The notes under the pieces were generated by a model. The model did no database searches. It had not been told where the DNA came from and saw nothing but the letters and a program-made list of their open reading frames with translations. The translations under genes and the position numbers were made by a program. From Candidatus Zhuqueibacterota bacterium (GTDB lineage Bacteria > Zhuqueibacterota > Zhuqueibacteria > Oceanimicrobiales > Oceanimicrobiaceae), in NCBI GenBank assembly GCA_029261995.1, contig JAJDAF010000050.1, positions 124,001 to 188,000 on the forward strand: a stretch of 64,000 bases of DNA, given 5' to 3'. This document shows positions 56,003 through 64,000 of the stretch, in pieces. How positions within the stretch are numbered: the first letter of the stretch is position 1; every line of letters starts with the position of its first letter.

Positions 56003-56043
56003 AGGCAGTCGATAGTAGCGGCAGACTGAAACGGAGGACTTGG

Positions 56044-56862
56044 ATGCTAAGCAACGCTAGAATTGCTGTGCTAGGAGCCGGCAAGATGGGCGAGACGCTC
56101 ATCAGTAGCCTGCTTCAGGCTCAGGTAGTAGACAAGAAGCACTTGGTGGCGACCACCAAGCATGGGCAGCGGGCGGAAATGCTGGCTGAAAAATACGGTA
56201 TCGAAGCAACAACCGACAACCGGCAGGCTGCTGTCGGCGCCGATGTTCTGCTCTTGTGCGTCAAACCACAGGTCGTACTGGAAGTGCTGTCCGAAATTGC
56301 GGAAAGTGTTGACGTCGGGCAGTTGGTTGTTTCTGTCGCCGCATCCGTCACCACCAAATTGATTGAAGACGGCCTGCAAAAGGAAGTGCCGGTCATCCGC
56401 GCGATGCCCAACACGCCTTGTTTGATTCGCCAAGGAATGACAGGGCTGTGTGCGGGCCGGTTCGCCAATGATGAGCAATTGCAGCGAGCCGATTTCATCT
56501 TCAAACAGGTGGGCCGCACTGTCTGCGTGGACGAAAAGCACATGGACGCCGTGACCGGCCTGAGCGCCAGCGGTCCGGCCTTCATCTACGTCGTTATCGA
56601 ATCGATGGCGGAAGGAGGCGTGAAAGCCGGGTTGCCGCGCAGCGTCGCGACTGAATTGGCCGCCCAGGCGGTGCTTGGCGCCGCGAGTATGGTTCTGGAG
56701 ACAGGAGAGCATCCGGCTTTGCTGAAAGATGCGGTCACCACACCGGCCGGTTGTACCATCGATGGTTTGATGGAGTTGGAAGAAGGCGGTTTGCGGGTCA
56801 CTTTGATCAAGACTGTTTTCAAAGCGACCCAACGTGCATCTGAGTTAGTGGAGAGCAACTAA
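56044..56862 (+). CDS. proC: Pyrroline-5-carboxylate reductase
   Basis: Reduces pyrroline-5-carboxylate to proline with NAD(P)H. The 272-residue protein has the dinucleotide motif VLGAGKMGETL (residues 10-20), CVKPQ near 76, IRAMPNTPCLIRQGMTGL near 118-135, and the C-terminal signature AVTTPAGCTIDGLMELEEGGLR near 235-257. Full length for the family. It is a housekeeping gene embedded in the polysaccharide locus. It overlaps the next ATG by one base (TAATG). Confidence 0.96.
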   Translation: MLSNARIAVLGAGKMGETLISSLLQAQVVDKKHLVATTKHGQRAEMLAEKYGIEATTDNRQAAVGADVLLLCVKPQVVLEVLSEIAESVDVGQLVVSVAASVTTKLIEDGLQKEVPVIRAMPNTPCLIRQGMTGLCAGRFANDEQLQRADFIFKQVGRTVCVDEKHMDAVTGLSASGPAFIYVVIESMAEGGVKAGLPRSVATELAAQAVLGAASMVLETGEHPALLKDAVTTPAGCTIDGLMELEEGGLRVTLIKTVFKATQRASELVESN

Positions 56863-57458
56863 TGCCCTTACCCGTTGGACATTCCATGATGGGCTATGTC
56901 CTTCACGAGACATTCGGCGAGAAGCATTCCTGCTTGCAGGCACGTAACAAGCCTCTGGCTCCCTGGAAAGCGCTGCTTCTGTTCGTGTTTCTCGCGAATT
57001 TGCCGGATATAGATTTCTTGGTCGGCTTCCTCGTGGGAGAACCGAATCTCTACCATCGCCATTTTCTTAGCCACAGCATTGGTGCTGCCGCCATAGTGGG
57101 GTGCATTGCAGCCCTGTGTTTTTGCTGGCGGGATTGGCGCAGGTTCACGTGGCATGTTTTGCTGTTTGGCAGCATTTATTTTTCGCACGTTTTCCTTGAT
57201 GCCTTCTCACATGACACTTCACAGCCGGTTGGCGTACCGATGCTCTGGCCTTTTAGCAAGGATTACATCGTTTCCCCCGTTCTTCTTTTCCTGTCGGTCG
57301 AGAAGGAAGGAAACGGCATGAATTTTGTACAAAACCTGTTTGTGATGCACAACATCTGGGCCGCAGTCTTGGAGTTTCTGATCTTCATGCCCATCGTGTC
57401 GATAATCAAATTAGTGAAGAACCGCAGGCGGCTGTTGCAGCCAATTTACGAAGAATGA
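56862..57458 (+). CDS. YdjM-type membrane-bound metal-dependent hydrolase
   Basis: A 198-residue integral membrane protein of the YdjM (LexA-regulated hydrolase) family. Conserved His/Asp positions are all visible: VGHSMMGYV at the N-terminus, LPDIDFLVG near 48, HRHFLSHS near 66, and SHVFLDAFSHD near 110, then GVPMLWPFS. Members are thought to be membrane-embedded metal hydrolases, possibly acting on phospholipids or lipid-linked compounds, but substrates are not established. The stop overlaps the following GT2 by four bases, which links it to polymer assembly. Confidence 0.85.
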   Translation: MPLPVGHSMMGYVLHETFGEKHSCLQARNKPLAPWKALLLFVFLANLPDIDFLVGFLVGEPNLYHRHFLSHSIGAAAIVGCIAALCFCWRDWRRFTWHVLLFGSIYFSHVFLDAFSHDTSQPVGVPMLWPFSKDYIVSPVLLFLSVEKEGNGMNFVQNLFVMHNIWAAVLEFLIFMPIVSIIKLVKNRRRLLQPIYEE

Positions 57459-58414
57459 GCCAGATAGAATATTCAGTAGTGGTTCCCGTGATGAACGAGG
57501 AGCCAAACGTCAAACTGCTTTACCAACGCATCGCCGATGTGATGGAGCAGATGAACGAGCCATTTGAAATCATCATCGTGGATGATGGCAGCAAGGATGC
57601 AACGTTTTCGATTCTGCGCGAACTCCATTTGCAGGATAACCGTCTGAAAGTTGTGAAATTTCGTGCCAACTTTGGTCAGTCTGCCGCCATGGCAGCAGGT
57701 TTTGAACGCGTGCGCGGCAAGATTGTCGTTTCGATGGATGGCGATCTGCAAAACGACCCTAAAGATATTCCGGCCATGGTTGAGAGACTGAAACAAGGCT
57801 ATGACATCGTCGCGGGCTGGCGTAAGAACCGGCAGGACAAGATGTTGATTCGAAAGGTTCCGTCAAAAATTGCCAATCGAATCATTCGATTTTTTACCGG
57901 CGTACAACTGCATGACACCGGGTGCTCGCTCAAGGTTTACCGGGCTGAAGTTATTGAGAAAATAAGGCTGTACGGCGAGATGCATCGCTTTATTCCGGCC
58001 CTGGCACGCATAGAAGGCGCACGCATTACAGAAATGGTCGTGGACCACCACCCGAGACAGTTTGGCGAGTCAAAATACAATCTCACACGGACTTTCAGGG
58101 TTGTGATGGACTTGACGACTCTCAATCTGTTTATCAAGTATCTGTCGCGCCCTGTGCATTTTTTCGGGATGTTGGGATTTCTCTTCAATGTCGTTGGATT
58201 GGGCGCGCTGGCAGGCTGCGTGTATCTTGTGCTGGTCGGCGGGCTCGATTTGGCCGGCATCAACGTACTTGGAGCGTTCGCCTTTCTTGTCCTTGTTTCC
58301 GGATGCCAGTTCGTGTTCTACGGATTGCTCGCCAACATGGTGGTGAGGAGCGGAAACAAGAAGAACGGACAACTCATGGACTATTTTTCCAGGAAAAAGC
58401 AATTTCTAGGCTAG
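57455..58414 (+). CDS. Glycosyltransferase family 2, DPM1/GtrB type
   Basis: A 319-residue GT-A enzyme with two C-terminal membrane helices. The donor motif is IIVDDGSKDAT near 45; the metal-binding DxD is in SMDGDLQND near 93; GWRKNRQD is near 125 and DTGCSLKVYRAEV near 153. The helices are at 232-260 and 270-296. This layout is that of enzymes that load a sugar on to polyprenyl phosphate (DPM1, GtrB). It may make a lipid-linked donor for the GT-C enzyme at the end of the window. Confidence 0.9.
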   Translation: MSQIEYSVVVPVMNEEPNVKLLYQRIADVMEQMNEPFEIIIVDDGSKDATFSILRELHLQDNRLKVVKFRANFGQSAAMAAGFERVRGKIVVSMDGDLQNDPKDIPAMVERLKQGYDIVAGWRKNRQDKMLIRKVPSKIANRIIRFFTGVQLHDTGCSLKVYRAEVIEKIRLYGEMHRFIPALARIEGARITEMVVDHHPRQFGESKYNLTRTFRVVMDLTTLNLFIKYLSRPVHFFGMLGFLFNVVGLGALAGCVYLVLVGGLDLAGINVLGAFAFLVLVSGCQFVFYGLLANMVVRSGNKKNGQLMDYFSRKKQFLG

Positions 58415-58426
58415 GATCAGGCATTT

Positions 58427-59428
58427 ATGCAAGAAAACGTTCTAACAAAAGAAGCCGCAGCGCGAGGCAGCGTTGCACAAACAGTCAGGCCGGACGGCGA
58501 CGCCGGTGCATCGATTATCGTAACTGTCAAGAATCAGGCTGAAGATCTGAAAGAGGTCTACGGGGCCCTGAAATCCGGTCTCGAAGCGGCAGCAGAAAAT
58601 TACGAGCTTATTTTTGTCGATGACGGCAGCGTTGACAACACATGGTCGCTTCTCAAAGAATTCGCTGACGACGACCCTCGTTTACGCCTGATCCGAATGA
58701 GAACCTCTTTCGGTGAATCCGCGGCATTTGATGCCGGTTTCAAACAGGCGCGAGGTGAGAAGATCGTCTTCTTCACCACCAGGGTCAGAATCAACGCTGC
58801 GCAGATTGCAAGCCTGCTTGGCAGGCTGGACGCCAACCACGATTTGATCATGGGCTGGCGTCATCCTCGCCGCGACTCGGCGCTGAATCAGTTCGTCTCG
58901 CGCTGCTTCAACACCATCATTCGCTGGGTCTCGAAGAAGACGTTTAACGATATCAACAGCGGTGTGTTTGCCGCCAAGCGCGAAGTTCTCACAGACATCC
59001 CGCTCTATGGCAATCTGAATATCTTCCTGCCGATTTTGGCAGACCGCAAAGGCTTCAAAGTCGGTGATGAAAAGATCGAGCAACTGCATGGCACGTTCCG
59101 GCAGTCGAAATACTTCACCGAATACATCCAGCGCCTGCTAGATATTATCACCGTCTTCTTTCTGACAAACTATTCGAAGAAGCCGCTGCATTTTTTGGGT
59201 TTTATCGGCGGCATTTTCACCCTGCTCGGCGTCGGCATGAACGCCTACCTGTTTTTCTACAGAATTTTTCAGTTTGGCCCCATCGCCGGCCGGCCTTTGC
59301 TCTTGCTGGGCGCGCTGATGCTTGTGATTGGAATTCAGATGATTTCCATAGGTTTGATCGGAGAGATGATCATCTTTACACATGCAAAGGATATCAAGGA
59401 ATACGTGATCGAGGAGGTTTTGGAGTAA
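58427..59428 (+). CDS. Glycosyltransferase family 2 paralogue without DxD motif
   Basis: A 333-residue homologue of the preceding gene with the same two C-terminal helices and an extra 30 residues at the N-terminus. The VDDGS nucleotide motif and GWRHPRRD are kept. The DGD metal-binding site is not: residues 117-121 read TTRVR where the upstream paralogue has MDGDL, and the acidic residues just after are also missing. Metal-dependent transfer by the usual mechanism is therefore unlikely. It may be a structural partner of the upstream enzyme or have a changed chemistry. The frame is intact. Confidence 0.82.
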   Translation: MQENVLTKEAAARGSVAQTVRPDGDAGASIIVTVKNQAEDLKEVYGALKSGLEAAAENYELIFVDDGSVDNTWSLLKEFADDDPRLRLIRMRTSFGESAAFDAGFKQARGEKIVFFTTRVRINAAQIASLLGRLDANHDLIMGWRHPRRDSALNQFVSRCFNTIIRWVSKKTFNDINSGVFAAKREVLTDIPLYGNLNIFLPILADRKGFKVGDEKIEQLHGTFRQSKYFTEYIQRLLDIITVFFLTNYSKKPLHFLGFIGGIFTLLGVGMNAYLFFYRIFQFGPIAGRPLLLLGALMLVIGIQMISIGLIGEMIIFTHAKDIKEYVIEEVLE

Positions 59429-59523
59429 TTCCTGTGTGGACTTGCGGCCTGCGCCAGTTCATGCCAGACGGGCATAGAGAATAGGACGACACTAACTACA
59501 ATCAACGGACGATGACATAGAAA

Positions 59524-60501
59524 TTGAAGCTTATCATTCAAATCCCCTGCCTGAACGAAGAGTCGACTCTACCTGTGACCTTCGCGGATTTGCCGAAGCA
59601 GATCGACGGCATCGATGAAATCGAGACCCTGATCATTGACGACGGTAGCTCTGACCGCACGGTGGAGATCGCTCGCGATCTCGGTATCAACCACATCGTG
59701 AAACACACCAACAACAAGGGCCTTGCCGAGGCTTTCATGAGTGGCCTGGATGCCGGCCTGAAGCTTGGCGCCGACATCATCGTTAACACTGACGGTGACA
59801 ACCAGTACAGCGGTTCCAGCATCAAAGATCTGATTGCACCGATTATCGCCCGCGAAGCAGATATGGTTGTAGGCGATCGCCAGGTAGACGACATTCCACA
59901 TTTTTCCTTCTGGAAAAAACGACTACAGGAACTCGGCAGTTGGGTCGTGAGGCATATTTCAGATACTGAGGTCGCTGACACGACCAGCGGTTTCCGGGCT
60001 TTCAGTCGTGAGGCAGCGTTGCGTCTGAATGTTATTTCGGGCTTCACCTACACACTGGAGACCATCATTCAGGCGGGCAAGAGCAACATTGCCATTACGC
60101 ATGTGCCAGTCCAGACAAATGACAAGCTGAGGGATTCCAGACTCTTCAGCAGCATCCCAAAATATGTGAAGCGTTCGGTCGCGACCATCTTTCGTATTTA
60201 TACGATGTACGAGCCGCTCAAGACTTTTTCCATGATTGGGGCGACAGTTTTTTCGGCGGGACTTCTGGTTGCCCTGCGGTTTATTTTCTACTACTTCACC
60301 GAGGGCGGTGGCGGCCATATTCAGTCTTTGATCCTGGCGGCAGTTTTGCTTTTGCTTGGCTTTCAAATCATTATGATCGGATTTCTTGCTGACCTCATTC
60401 GCGGCAATCGTCGCCTGATCGAAGACACGCAGTACCGCGTCAAGAAGATAGAAATATCAGATATTGTCAGGAACGGAAATGTTGGCGCCAACGGAAAGTA
60501 G
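59524..60501 (+). CDS. Glycosyltransferase family 2, polyprenyl-phosphate type
   Basis: A 325-residue GT2 with a probable TTG start (the nearest upstream ATG, at 59512, runs at once into a TAG). IIQIPCLNEESTLPVTF begins the chain. LIIDDGSSDRTVEIA is near 37, the DxD lies in VNTDGDNQYSG near 93, VVGDRQVDD near 117, and TTSGFRAFSREAA near 157. Two membrane helices follow at about 238-260 and 272-298. The 3' end overlaps the next gene by 23 bases. A 95-base gap precedes it, without a promoter I can recognise. Confidence 0.87.
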   Translation: MKLIIQIPCLNEESTLPVTFADLPKQIDGIDEIETLIIDDGSSDRTVEIARDLGINHIVKHTNNKGLAEAFMSGLDAGLKLGADIIVNTDGDNQYSGSSIKDLIAPIIAREADMVVGDRQVDDIPHFSFWKKRLQELGSWVVRHISDTEVADTTSGFRAFSREAALRLNVISGFTYTLETIIQAGKSNIAITHVPVQTNDKLRDSRLFSSIPKYVKRSVATIFRIYTMYEPLKTFSMIGATVFSAGLLVALRFIFYYFTEGGGGHIQSLILAAVLLLLGFQIIMIGFLADLIRGNRRLIEDTQYRVKKIEISDIVRNGNVGANGK

Positions 60502-61624
60502 CAACATCAAAGTCTGCTACATCGCAGGGCGCGAAGCCAGTTACTCCCGAACTCATATGGTCGCGCAGGGGTTGCAGCGAGCCGGCTGCGATGTGGTTAC
60601 CTGCCTGCCGCCTGGAAAATCGTTCCGGCACTACCCGAAGCTGATCTGGCAATTCTTGCGCAAGAAACGTGGCTGTGACCTTGTGGTCGTCGGCTTTTAC
60701 GGCCAATTGATCTTCCCTTTTGTCTGGCTCCTGACCCGCAAGCCCATCCTGTATGACGTCTACATTTCAACTTACGACACCATGGTGCATGATCGCGGCA
60801 AGGGCGGTGAGAAAAGCCTGATTTCGCGTTTCTACTACTGGTCTGACGTGCTTTCCATGCGGCTCGCCGACCGCATCATCCTTGAAACTCACGACCACAT
60901 CCTAGACTACTCGCGGAAATTCGGCGTGCCGGAGTCCAAGTTTTTTCACATTTTTCTTGCTACCGATGATTCTGTGCTGCTGCCCAAAACCGGTATTGCA
61001 GAGAATGGGGCGGCAGGAGCAAACGGCGACCCCGGCGGCAATGGGCAAAGTGCCGACTCAGTGCAAACCGGCGATCAGTTTCTGGTTCATTTTCACGGCG
61101 AATACGCTCCATTTCACGGCGTTGAGCACATTCTGCGGGCAGCCGATCTTCTACGTGATGAGAATGTTCACTTTCAAGTGATTGGGCGGGGCATCACCTA
61201 TGACCACGATATGAAGCTGGCCCGCGATCTGCATTTGAAGAATTGTACTTTCATCGACTGGGTGCCGTACGCGCAACTGGCGGACCACATGTGCCGGGCG
61301 CAGGCCTGTCTCGGGATTTTCGGGGAGAATCCAAGAACCGAGCGCGTCTTGACAAACAAAGTGGTGGAATCGATTGCTGTGGCGAGACCCCTGATCACGG
61401 CGCGCAATGAACCTGTTCAGGAGTTACTCAAAGACGGCGAGAGTGCTCTTCTGGTGGAGCGGGCCAATCCTGAAGCCATCGCCCGGGCCATCTTGAAATT
61501 GCGAGATGACTCTGTTCTGCGCGGCAAAATCAGCAGGAATGGCTACGACGTATTTCTGCGCAACTGCACTCTCGATATGTTTTCAAAGAAACTGGATACT
61601 GTAATCAAGGAGATGTTGAATTGA
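60479..61624 (+). CDS. Glycosyltransferase family 4 protein
   Basis: A 381-residue GT-B enzyme. ATG 60479 has AGGA six bases upstream; a TTG at 60464 is an alternative. The N-terminal domain begins IKVCYIAGREASYSRTHMVAQGL. The donor domain has FLVHFHGEYAPFHGVEHIL near 203 and VIGRGITYDHDMKLA near 238, with the end region KVVESIAVARPLITARNEPVQELL near 298. A Gly/Asn/Ala-rich insert (NGAAGANGDPGGNGQ, about 179-194) separates the two domains and is unusual. The donor is unknown. Confidence 0.85.
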   Translation: MLAPTESSNIKVCYIAGREASYSRTHMVAQGLQRAGCDVVTCLPPGKSFRHYPKLIWQFLRKKRGCDLVVVGFYGQLIFPFVWLLTRKPILYDVYISTYDTMVHDRGKGGEKSLISRFYYWSDVLSMRLADRIILETHDHILDYSRKFGVPESKFFHIFLATDDSVLLPKTGIAENGAAGANGDPGGNGQSADSVQTGDQFLVHFHGEYAPFHGVEHILRAADLLRDENVHFQVIGRGITYDHDMKLARDLHLKNCTFIDWVPYAQLADHMCRAQACLGIFGENPRTERVLTNKVVESIAVARPLITARNEPVQELLKDGESALLVERANPEAIARAILKLRDDSVLRGKISRNGYDVFLRNCTLDMFSKKLDTVIKEMLN

Positions 61625-62622
61625 GCGACTTCGACTATGCAGCCATGACTGGCAAGAAAGTGTTGATCACCGGCGGTCTGGGTTTTATCGGTAGCAATAT
61701 CGCGCATCGCTGTGTCGAGCTTGGCGCACAGGTCACGATTCAGGACGCCTGCATTGAACCTTACGGCTGGAACCACGCCAATATTGCGGAAATCAAAGAT
61801 GCGGTGCATTTTGTGAAGGGCGATGTCAGAAATCGCGGGCAGCTTTTGGAGTTGGTGGCCGGTAAGGACATCGTCTTCCACATGGCCGCGCAGGTCGGCC
61901 GCGAAATCTCGGTCGAGCAACCTGAGCTTGACACGGAAATCAACTGCACCGGAACCCTGAATGTTCTCGAAGCCTGCCGCCAGACTGACAATGGCGTGAA
62001 GCTTGTTTTCGCGGGCTCGCGTGGTCAAATCGGCGAGCCGGTTTACATGCCGGTCGATGAGCAACATCCTCAGAATCCCACGGATGTCTACGGCATCAAC
62101 AAGATGGCTGGCGAGGCGTATGTGTTTTTGTACAATAAGATTTACGGATTTCCTGTGGTGTCGCTTCGGCTGAACAACGTCTACGGTCCGCGTTGTCAGA
62201 TGCACGCCGGTTTCTATGGCATTCTGAACTGGTTCATGGCCAACGCCATGCAGGGCCGGCCAATCACTGTTTATGGAGAAGGCGCGCAGACGCGGGACTA
62301 TGTCTTCATCACCGATGTTGTCGATGCATTTGTGCGGGTTGCCCTTGCAGACAAGGCGAATGGCGAGATGTTTTTTGTCGGCTCCGGCGTCGAGACCATC
62401 TTCATCGACATGGTGAAGACAGTGGTGGAAGCAGTCGGCAAGGGTGAAATCACGCACATCCCGTTTCCGCAAACGCGTGAGTCCATCGACATCAAGAAGT
62501 TTGTGGTCACCTACGCGAAAATCCAACAGGCAGTGGGTTGGACGCCCAAAGTAGACCTGAGATCAGGCGTGCAGCAAACCGCTCGGTTTTATGAGGAAAG
62601 ACTACAACAGTACCTGCGCTAA
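61621..62622 (+). CDS. NAD-dependent sugar-nucleotide epimerase/dehydratase
   Basis: A 333-residue extended SDR. TTG 61621 is the likely start: AAGGAG lies eight bases upstream and the codon overlaps the previous stop (TTGA). NAD motif ITGGLGFIGSN is at about 16-26, DAC at the second strand, FHMAAQVGREISVEQP near 87, Tyr/Lys in DVYGINKMAGEAY near 155, and RLNNVYGPRCQMHAG near 181. Similar to UDP-glucose 4-epimerase and related C4 epimerases or decarboxylases. The usual Ser of the triad lies in AGSRGQIGE, which is atypical. The exact substrate is uncertain. Confidence 0.85.
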   Translation: MSDFDYAAMTGKKVLITGGLGFIGSNIAHRCVELGAQVTIQDACIEPYGWNHANIAEIKDAVHFVKGDVRNRGQLLELVAGKDIVFHMAAQVGREISVEQPELDTEINCTGTLNVLEACRQTDNGVKLVFAGSRGQIGEPVYMPVDEQHPQNPTDVYGINKMAGEAYVFLYNKIYGFPVVSLRLNNVYGPRCQMHAGFYGILNWFMANAMQGRPITVYGEGAQTRDYVFITDVVDAFVRVALADKANGEMFFVGSGVETIFIDMVKTVVEAVGKGEITHIPFPQTRESIDIKKFVVTYAKIQQAVGWTPKVDLRSGVQQTARFYEERLQQYLR

Positions 62623-62678
62623 CGGTTCAGCGTACGGCGCTGAGTTTTGCGCGGGCTGACTGACGAAAGAAACGAACC

Positions 62679-63650
62679 ATGGCTACCCAGAAGAAATCAG
62701 AAAAAAAACAGGAGATTTTTCTCTCCATCGTCATCCCGTCCTACAATTCAAAGGCGTGGCTGCCCATTTGCCTGGATTCCATCCAGGCGCAGGCGCAGCG
62801 CCCGGACGTGGAGGTGATTGTGGTGGACAGCTCGGAGAACGATTTAACGCCGTTTCTCAACGAGTGCTATCCTTTCGTACGAGCGTTTCATCTGCCGCAA
62901 CGGGCCTTCCCCGGAACTGCACGCACGCACGGCATCAAGCAGTCCCGGGGCAAAGTTGTGGCATTTATCGACACAGACTGCCAGGCAAATGAAACCTGGA
63001 TTGCCAATATTATCGCGTCCCAGAAGAACGGCGAGAATGTGGTTGGCGGACCCGTGGCGAACGGCACGCCGCGCAGCTTCATCGGCACGGCCGAATATCT
63101 CTTGGAGTTCAGCGAAATGGTCCCAGCCATGCCGGAGGGTCAGGTGCGCTTTATTCCGACCTGCAATATTTCTTTCAAGCGCGCTGTGTTTGACAAAATC
63201 GGTAAGATTGAGGACACCATCAAAGGCAGCGATGCTCTGTTCTGCCGGGAAATCACGTTGCAGGGCGAGCAGATTCACTTCCTGCACGGCATCTGCGTGC
63301 GCCACCACAATCGCACCTCATTTCGGAAAGTGCTGCGCAACCAATATCAAATCGGCTTTGGTGGTGCCCAGGTGCGCATGCTGCAGGACCAAGTCGGCGG
63401 TATTCTGGTGAAAGTGCCGGCGCTGATTCCGCTTATTCCTTTTGCACGCACGCTGTTGATTTCGCACCGGTTCTTCAAACATGACAAGGGGCTCTTCCTG
63501 CAGTTCTGGGGTCTCTACCCCGTCATTTTTTCGGGTCTGGTTGCATACACGGCTGGCTTCTGGAACGGCTGGAAGGCAAACCGAACGCGCCCTGACTCAC
63601 AGGTCAAACCGCCATCGATTGCCGGTGATGGCGCCTCCAAAAAGCAATAG
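62679..63650 (+). CDS. Glycosyltransferase family 2 protein
   Basis: A 323-residue GT-A enzyme beginning with a Lys-rich stretch (TQKKSEKKQE), then LSIVIPSYNSKAWLPICLDSI near 14, VIVVDSSENDL near 45, GTARTHGIKQSRGKVVAFIDTDCQ near 78-102 (DTD as the DxD), FIPTCNISFKRAVFDKIG near 158, and ED/KGSDALFCREI near 183. The C-terminus has a hydrophobic stretch (LFLQFWGLYPVIFSGLVAYTAGF). It is of the kind that adds single sugars to a growing lipid-linked unit. It is preceded by a 56-base gap without a clear ribosome site. Confidence 0.87.
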   Translation: MATQKKSEKKQEIFLSIVIPSYNSKAWLPICLDSIQAQAQRPDVEVIVVDSSENDLTPFLNECYPFVRAFHLPQRAFPGTARTHGIKQSRGKVVAFIDTDCQANETWIANIIASQKNGENVVGGPVANGTPRSFIGTAEYLLEFSEMVPAMPEGQVRFIPTCNISFKRAVFDKIGKIEDTIKGSDALFCREITLQGEQIHFLHGICVRHHNRTSFRKVLRNQYQIGFGGAQVRMLQDQVGGILVKVPALIPLIPFARTLLISHRFFKHDKGLFLQFWGLYPVIFSGLVAYTAGFWNGWKANRTRPDSQVKPPSIAGDGASKKQ

Positions 63651-63656
63651 CCGAGC

Positions 63657-64000
63657 GTGACGACAAACAAGACATATCTGCTCCTTCTTATCCTGACAGT
63701 GGCGTTTGGCGCTTATCTGCGGTTCTACAACCTTGGCGTGCCAAGTTTTTGGGTCGATGAACTCGATTTTGTAGAGGCTGCCAAGTCGCAGAGTACCATC
63801 GGCAAGCCCCTTCTCGCCTCGGGTTATGCCTATCCTCGAGCCCCGCTACTGACCCGTTCCCTGATGGGCGTTTATTCTGTCTTTGGCGTCTCGGAGTTCT
63901 CAAGCAGACTGCCATCCGCCCTGTTCGGACTTCTGACCATCCCCCTGGTTTTTTACATCGGCAGGGCCTGGTTTGGAACGCGCGCCGGACTCTTCGCGGC
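63657..64000 (+). CDS. GT-C membrane glycosyltransferase (ArnT/PMT-like), 3' partial
   Basis: An open frame from GTG 63657, six bases after the previous stop, to the window edge (114 codons). The first hydrophobic helix (YLLLLILTVAFGAYL) is followed by RFYNLGVPSFWVDELDFVEAA, whose Asp-Glu pair in the first outside loop is the catalytic signature of the GT39/GT83 family. APLLTRSLMGVYSVFG and LPSALFGLLTIPLVFYIGRAWFG follow, as in ArnT and PMT proteins. These use polyprenyl-phosphate sugars on the outer face of the membrane, which fits the DPM1-type GT2 enzymes upstream. Confidence 0.85.
   Translation, partial: MTTNKTYLLLLILTVAFGAYLRFYNLGVPSFWVDELDFVEAAKSQSTIGKPLLASGYAYPRAPLLTRSLMGVYSVFGVSEFSSRLPSALFGLLTIPLVFYIGRAWFGTRAGLFA

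Noticed and set aside
61543-62526. 327-codon open frame on the minus strand
   Set aside because: It is antisense to the epimerase at 61621, which has clear NAD-binding and catalytic motifs. The minus-strand product shows none.

Overview
The window looks like chromosomal DNA from an uncultured bacterium of the FCB superphylum (KSB1/Calditrichota/Zixibacteria-like). The evidence is: a secreted repeat protein ending in the FlgD-like / type IX sorting domain (NYPNPFNP ... ASGIYVYRL) typical of those lineages, two GWxTD-domain proteins, a DUF5683 protein, a folK-deoxynucleoside kinase pair, and Gram-negative envelope genes (Wza/Wzc-type exporter, outer-membrane barrels, lipoproteins). Nearly all genes lie on the + strand in tight, often overlapping runs. 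I saw no rRNA, tRNA, CRISPR array, insertion sequence or phage gene.

Layout. 1-4.9 kb: secreted/envelope proteins (repeat protein, Spy-like protein, beta-barrel). 5.1-7.8 kb: serB-selA, overlapping, behind a consensus sigma70 promoter. 7.8-9.9 kb: groES-groEL with a CIRCE operator and a strong terminator. 10-14.3 kb: folB-folK-dNK, small membrane proteins, an Na+-coupled NSS transporter and a DUF2279-like protein. 14.3-18.7 kb: purF, then UbiA-like prenyltransferase, 2[4Fe-4S] ferredoxin, geranylgeranyl-reductase-like flavoprotein and CDP-alcohol phosphatidyltransferase, which together resemble an isoprenoid-lipid module. 18.8-27 kb: ftsY, rimO, two tandem GWxTD proteins, an LD-carboxypeptidase, purN and purH. 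27-32.4 kb: the complete rod-shape operon mreB-mreC-mreD-PBP2-rodA. 32.5-37.2 kb: an outer-membrane protein, a CpoB/YbgF-like lipoprotein, galT and a GT5 glycogen-synthase homologue that has lost its catalytic residues.

37.4-64 kb is one large exopolysaccharide locus that runs off the right edge. A STAS protein with a basic C-terminal domain leads Wza-like export protein, Wzc-type tyrosine kinase, UDP-uronate epimerase, polyprenyl-phosphate sugar transferase and UDP-glucose dehydrogenase. After a 341-base gap comes a second run: GT4, asparagine synthase, methyltransferase, GlpD-like dehydrogenase, SDR, flippase-like membrane protein, acyltransferase, a second asparagine-synthase homologue without its N-terminal cysteine, proC, YdjM-like protein, four GT2s (one without its DxD motif), another GT4, an epimerase and a truncated GT-C enzyme. 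Each run is preceded by a sigma54-type -24/-12 promoter candidate (37379-37394 and, much stronger, 45327-45342), with TGTC/GACA half-sites about 100 bases upstream, suggesting common control by a sigma54 activator.

Most interesting: the possible isoprenoid-lipid module, the sigma54-controlled polysaccharide locus with predicted uronamide chemistry, and the three catalytically degenerate enzymes (GT5, GT2, asparagine synthase) encoded in or beside that locus.
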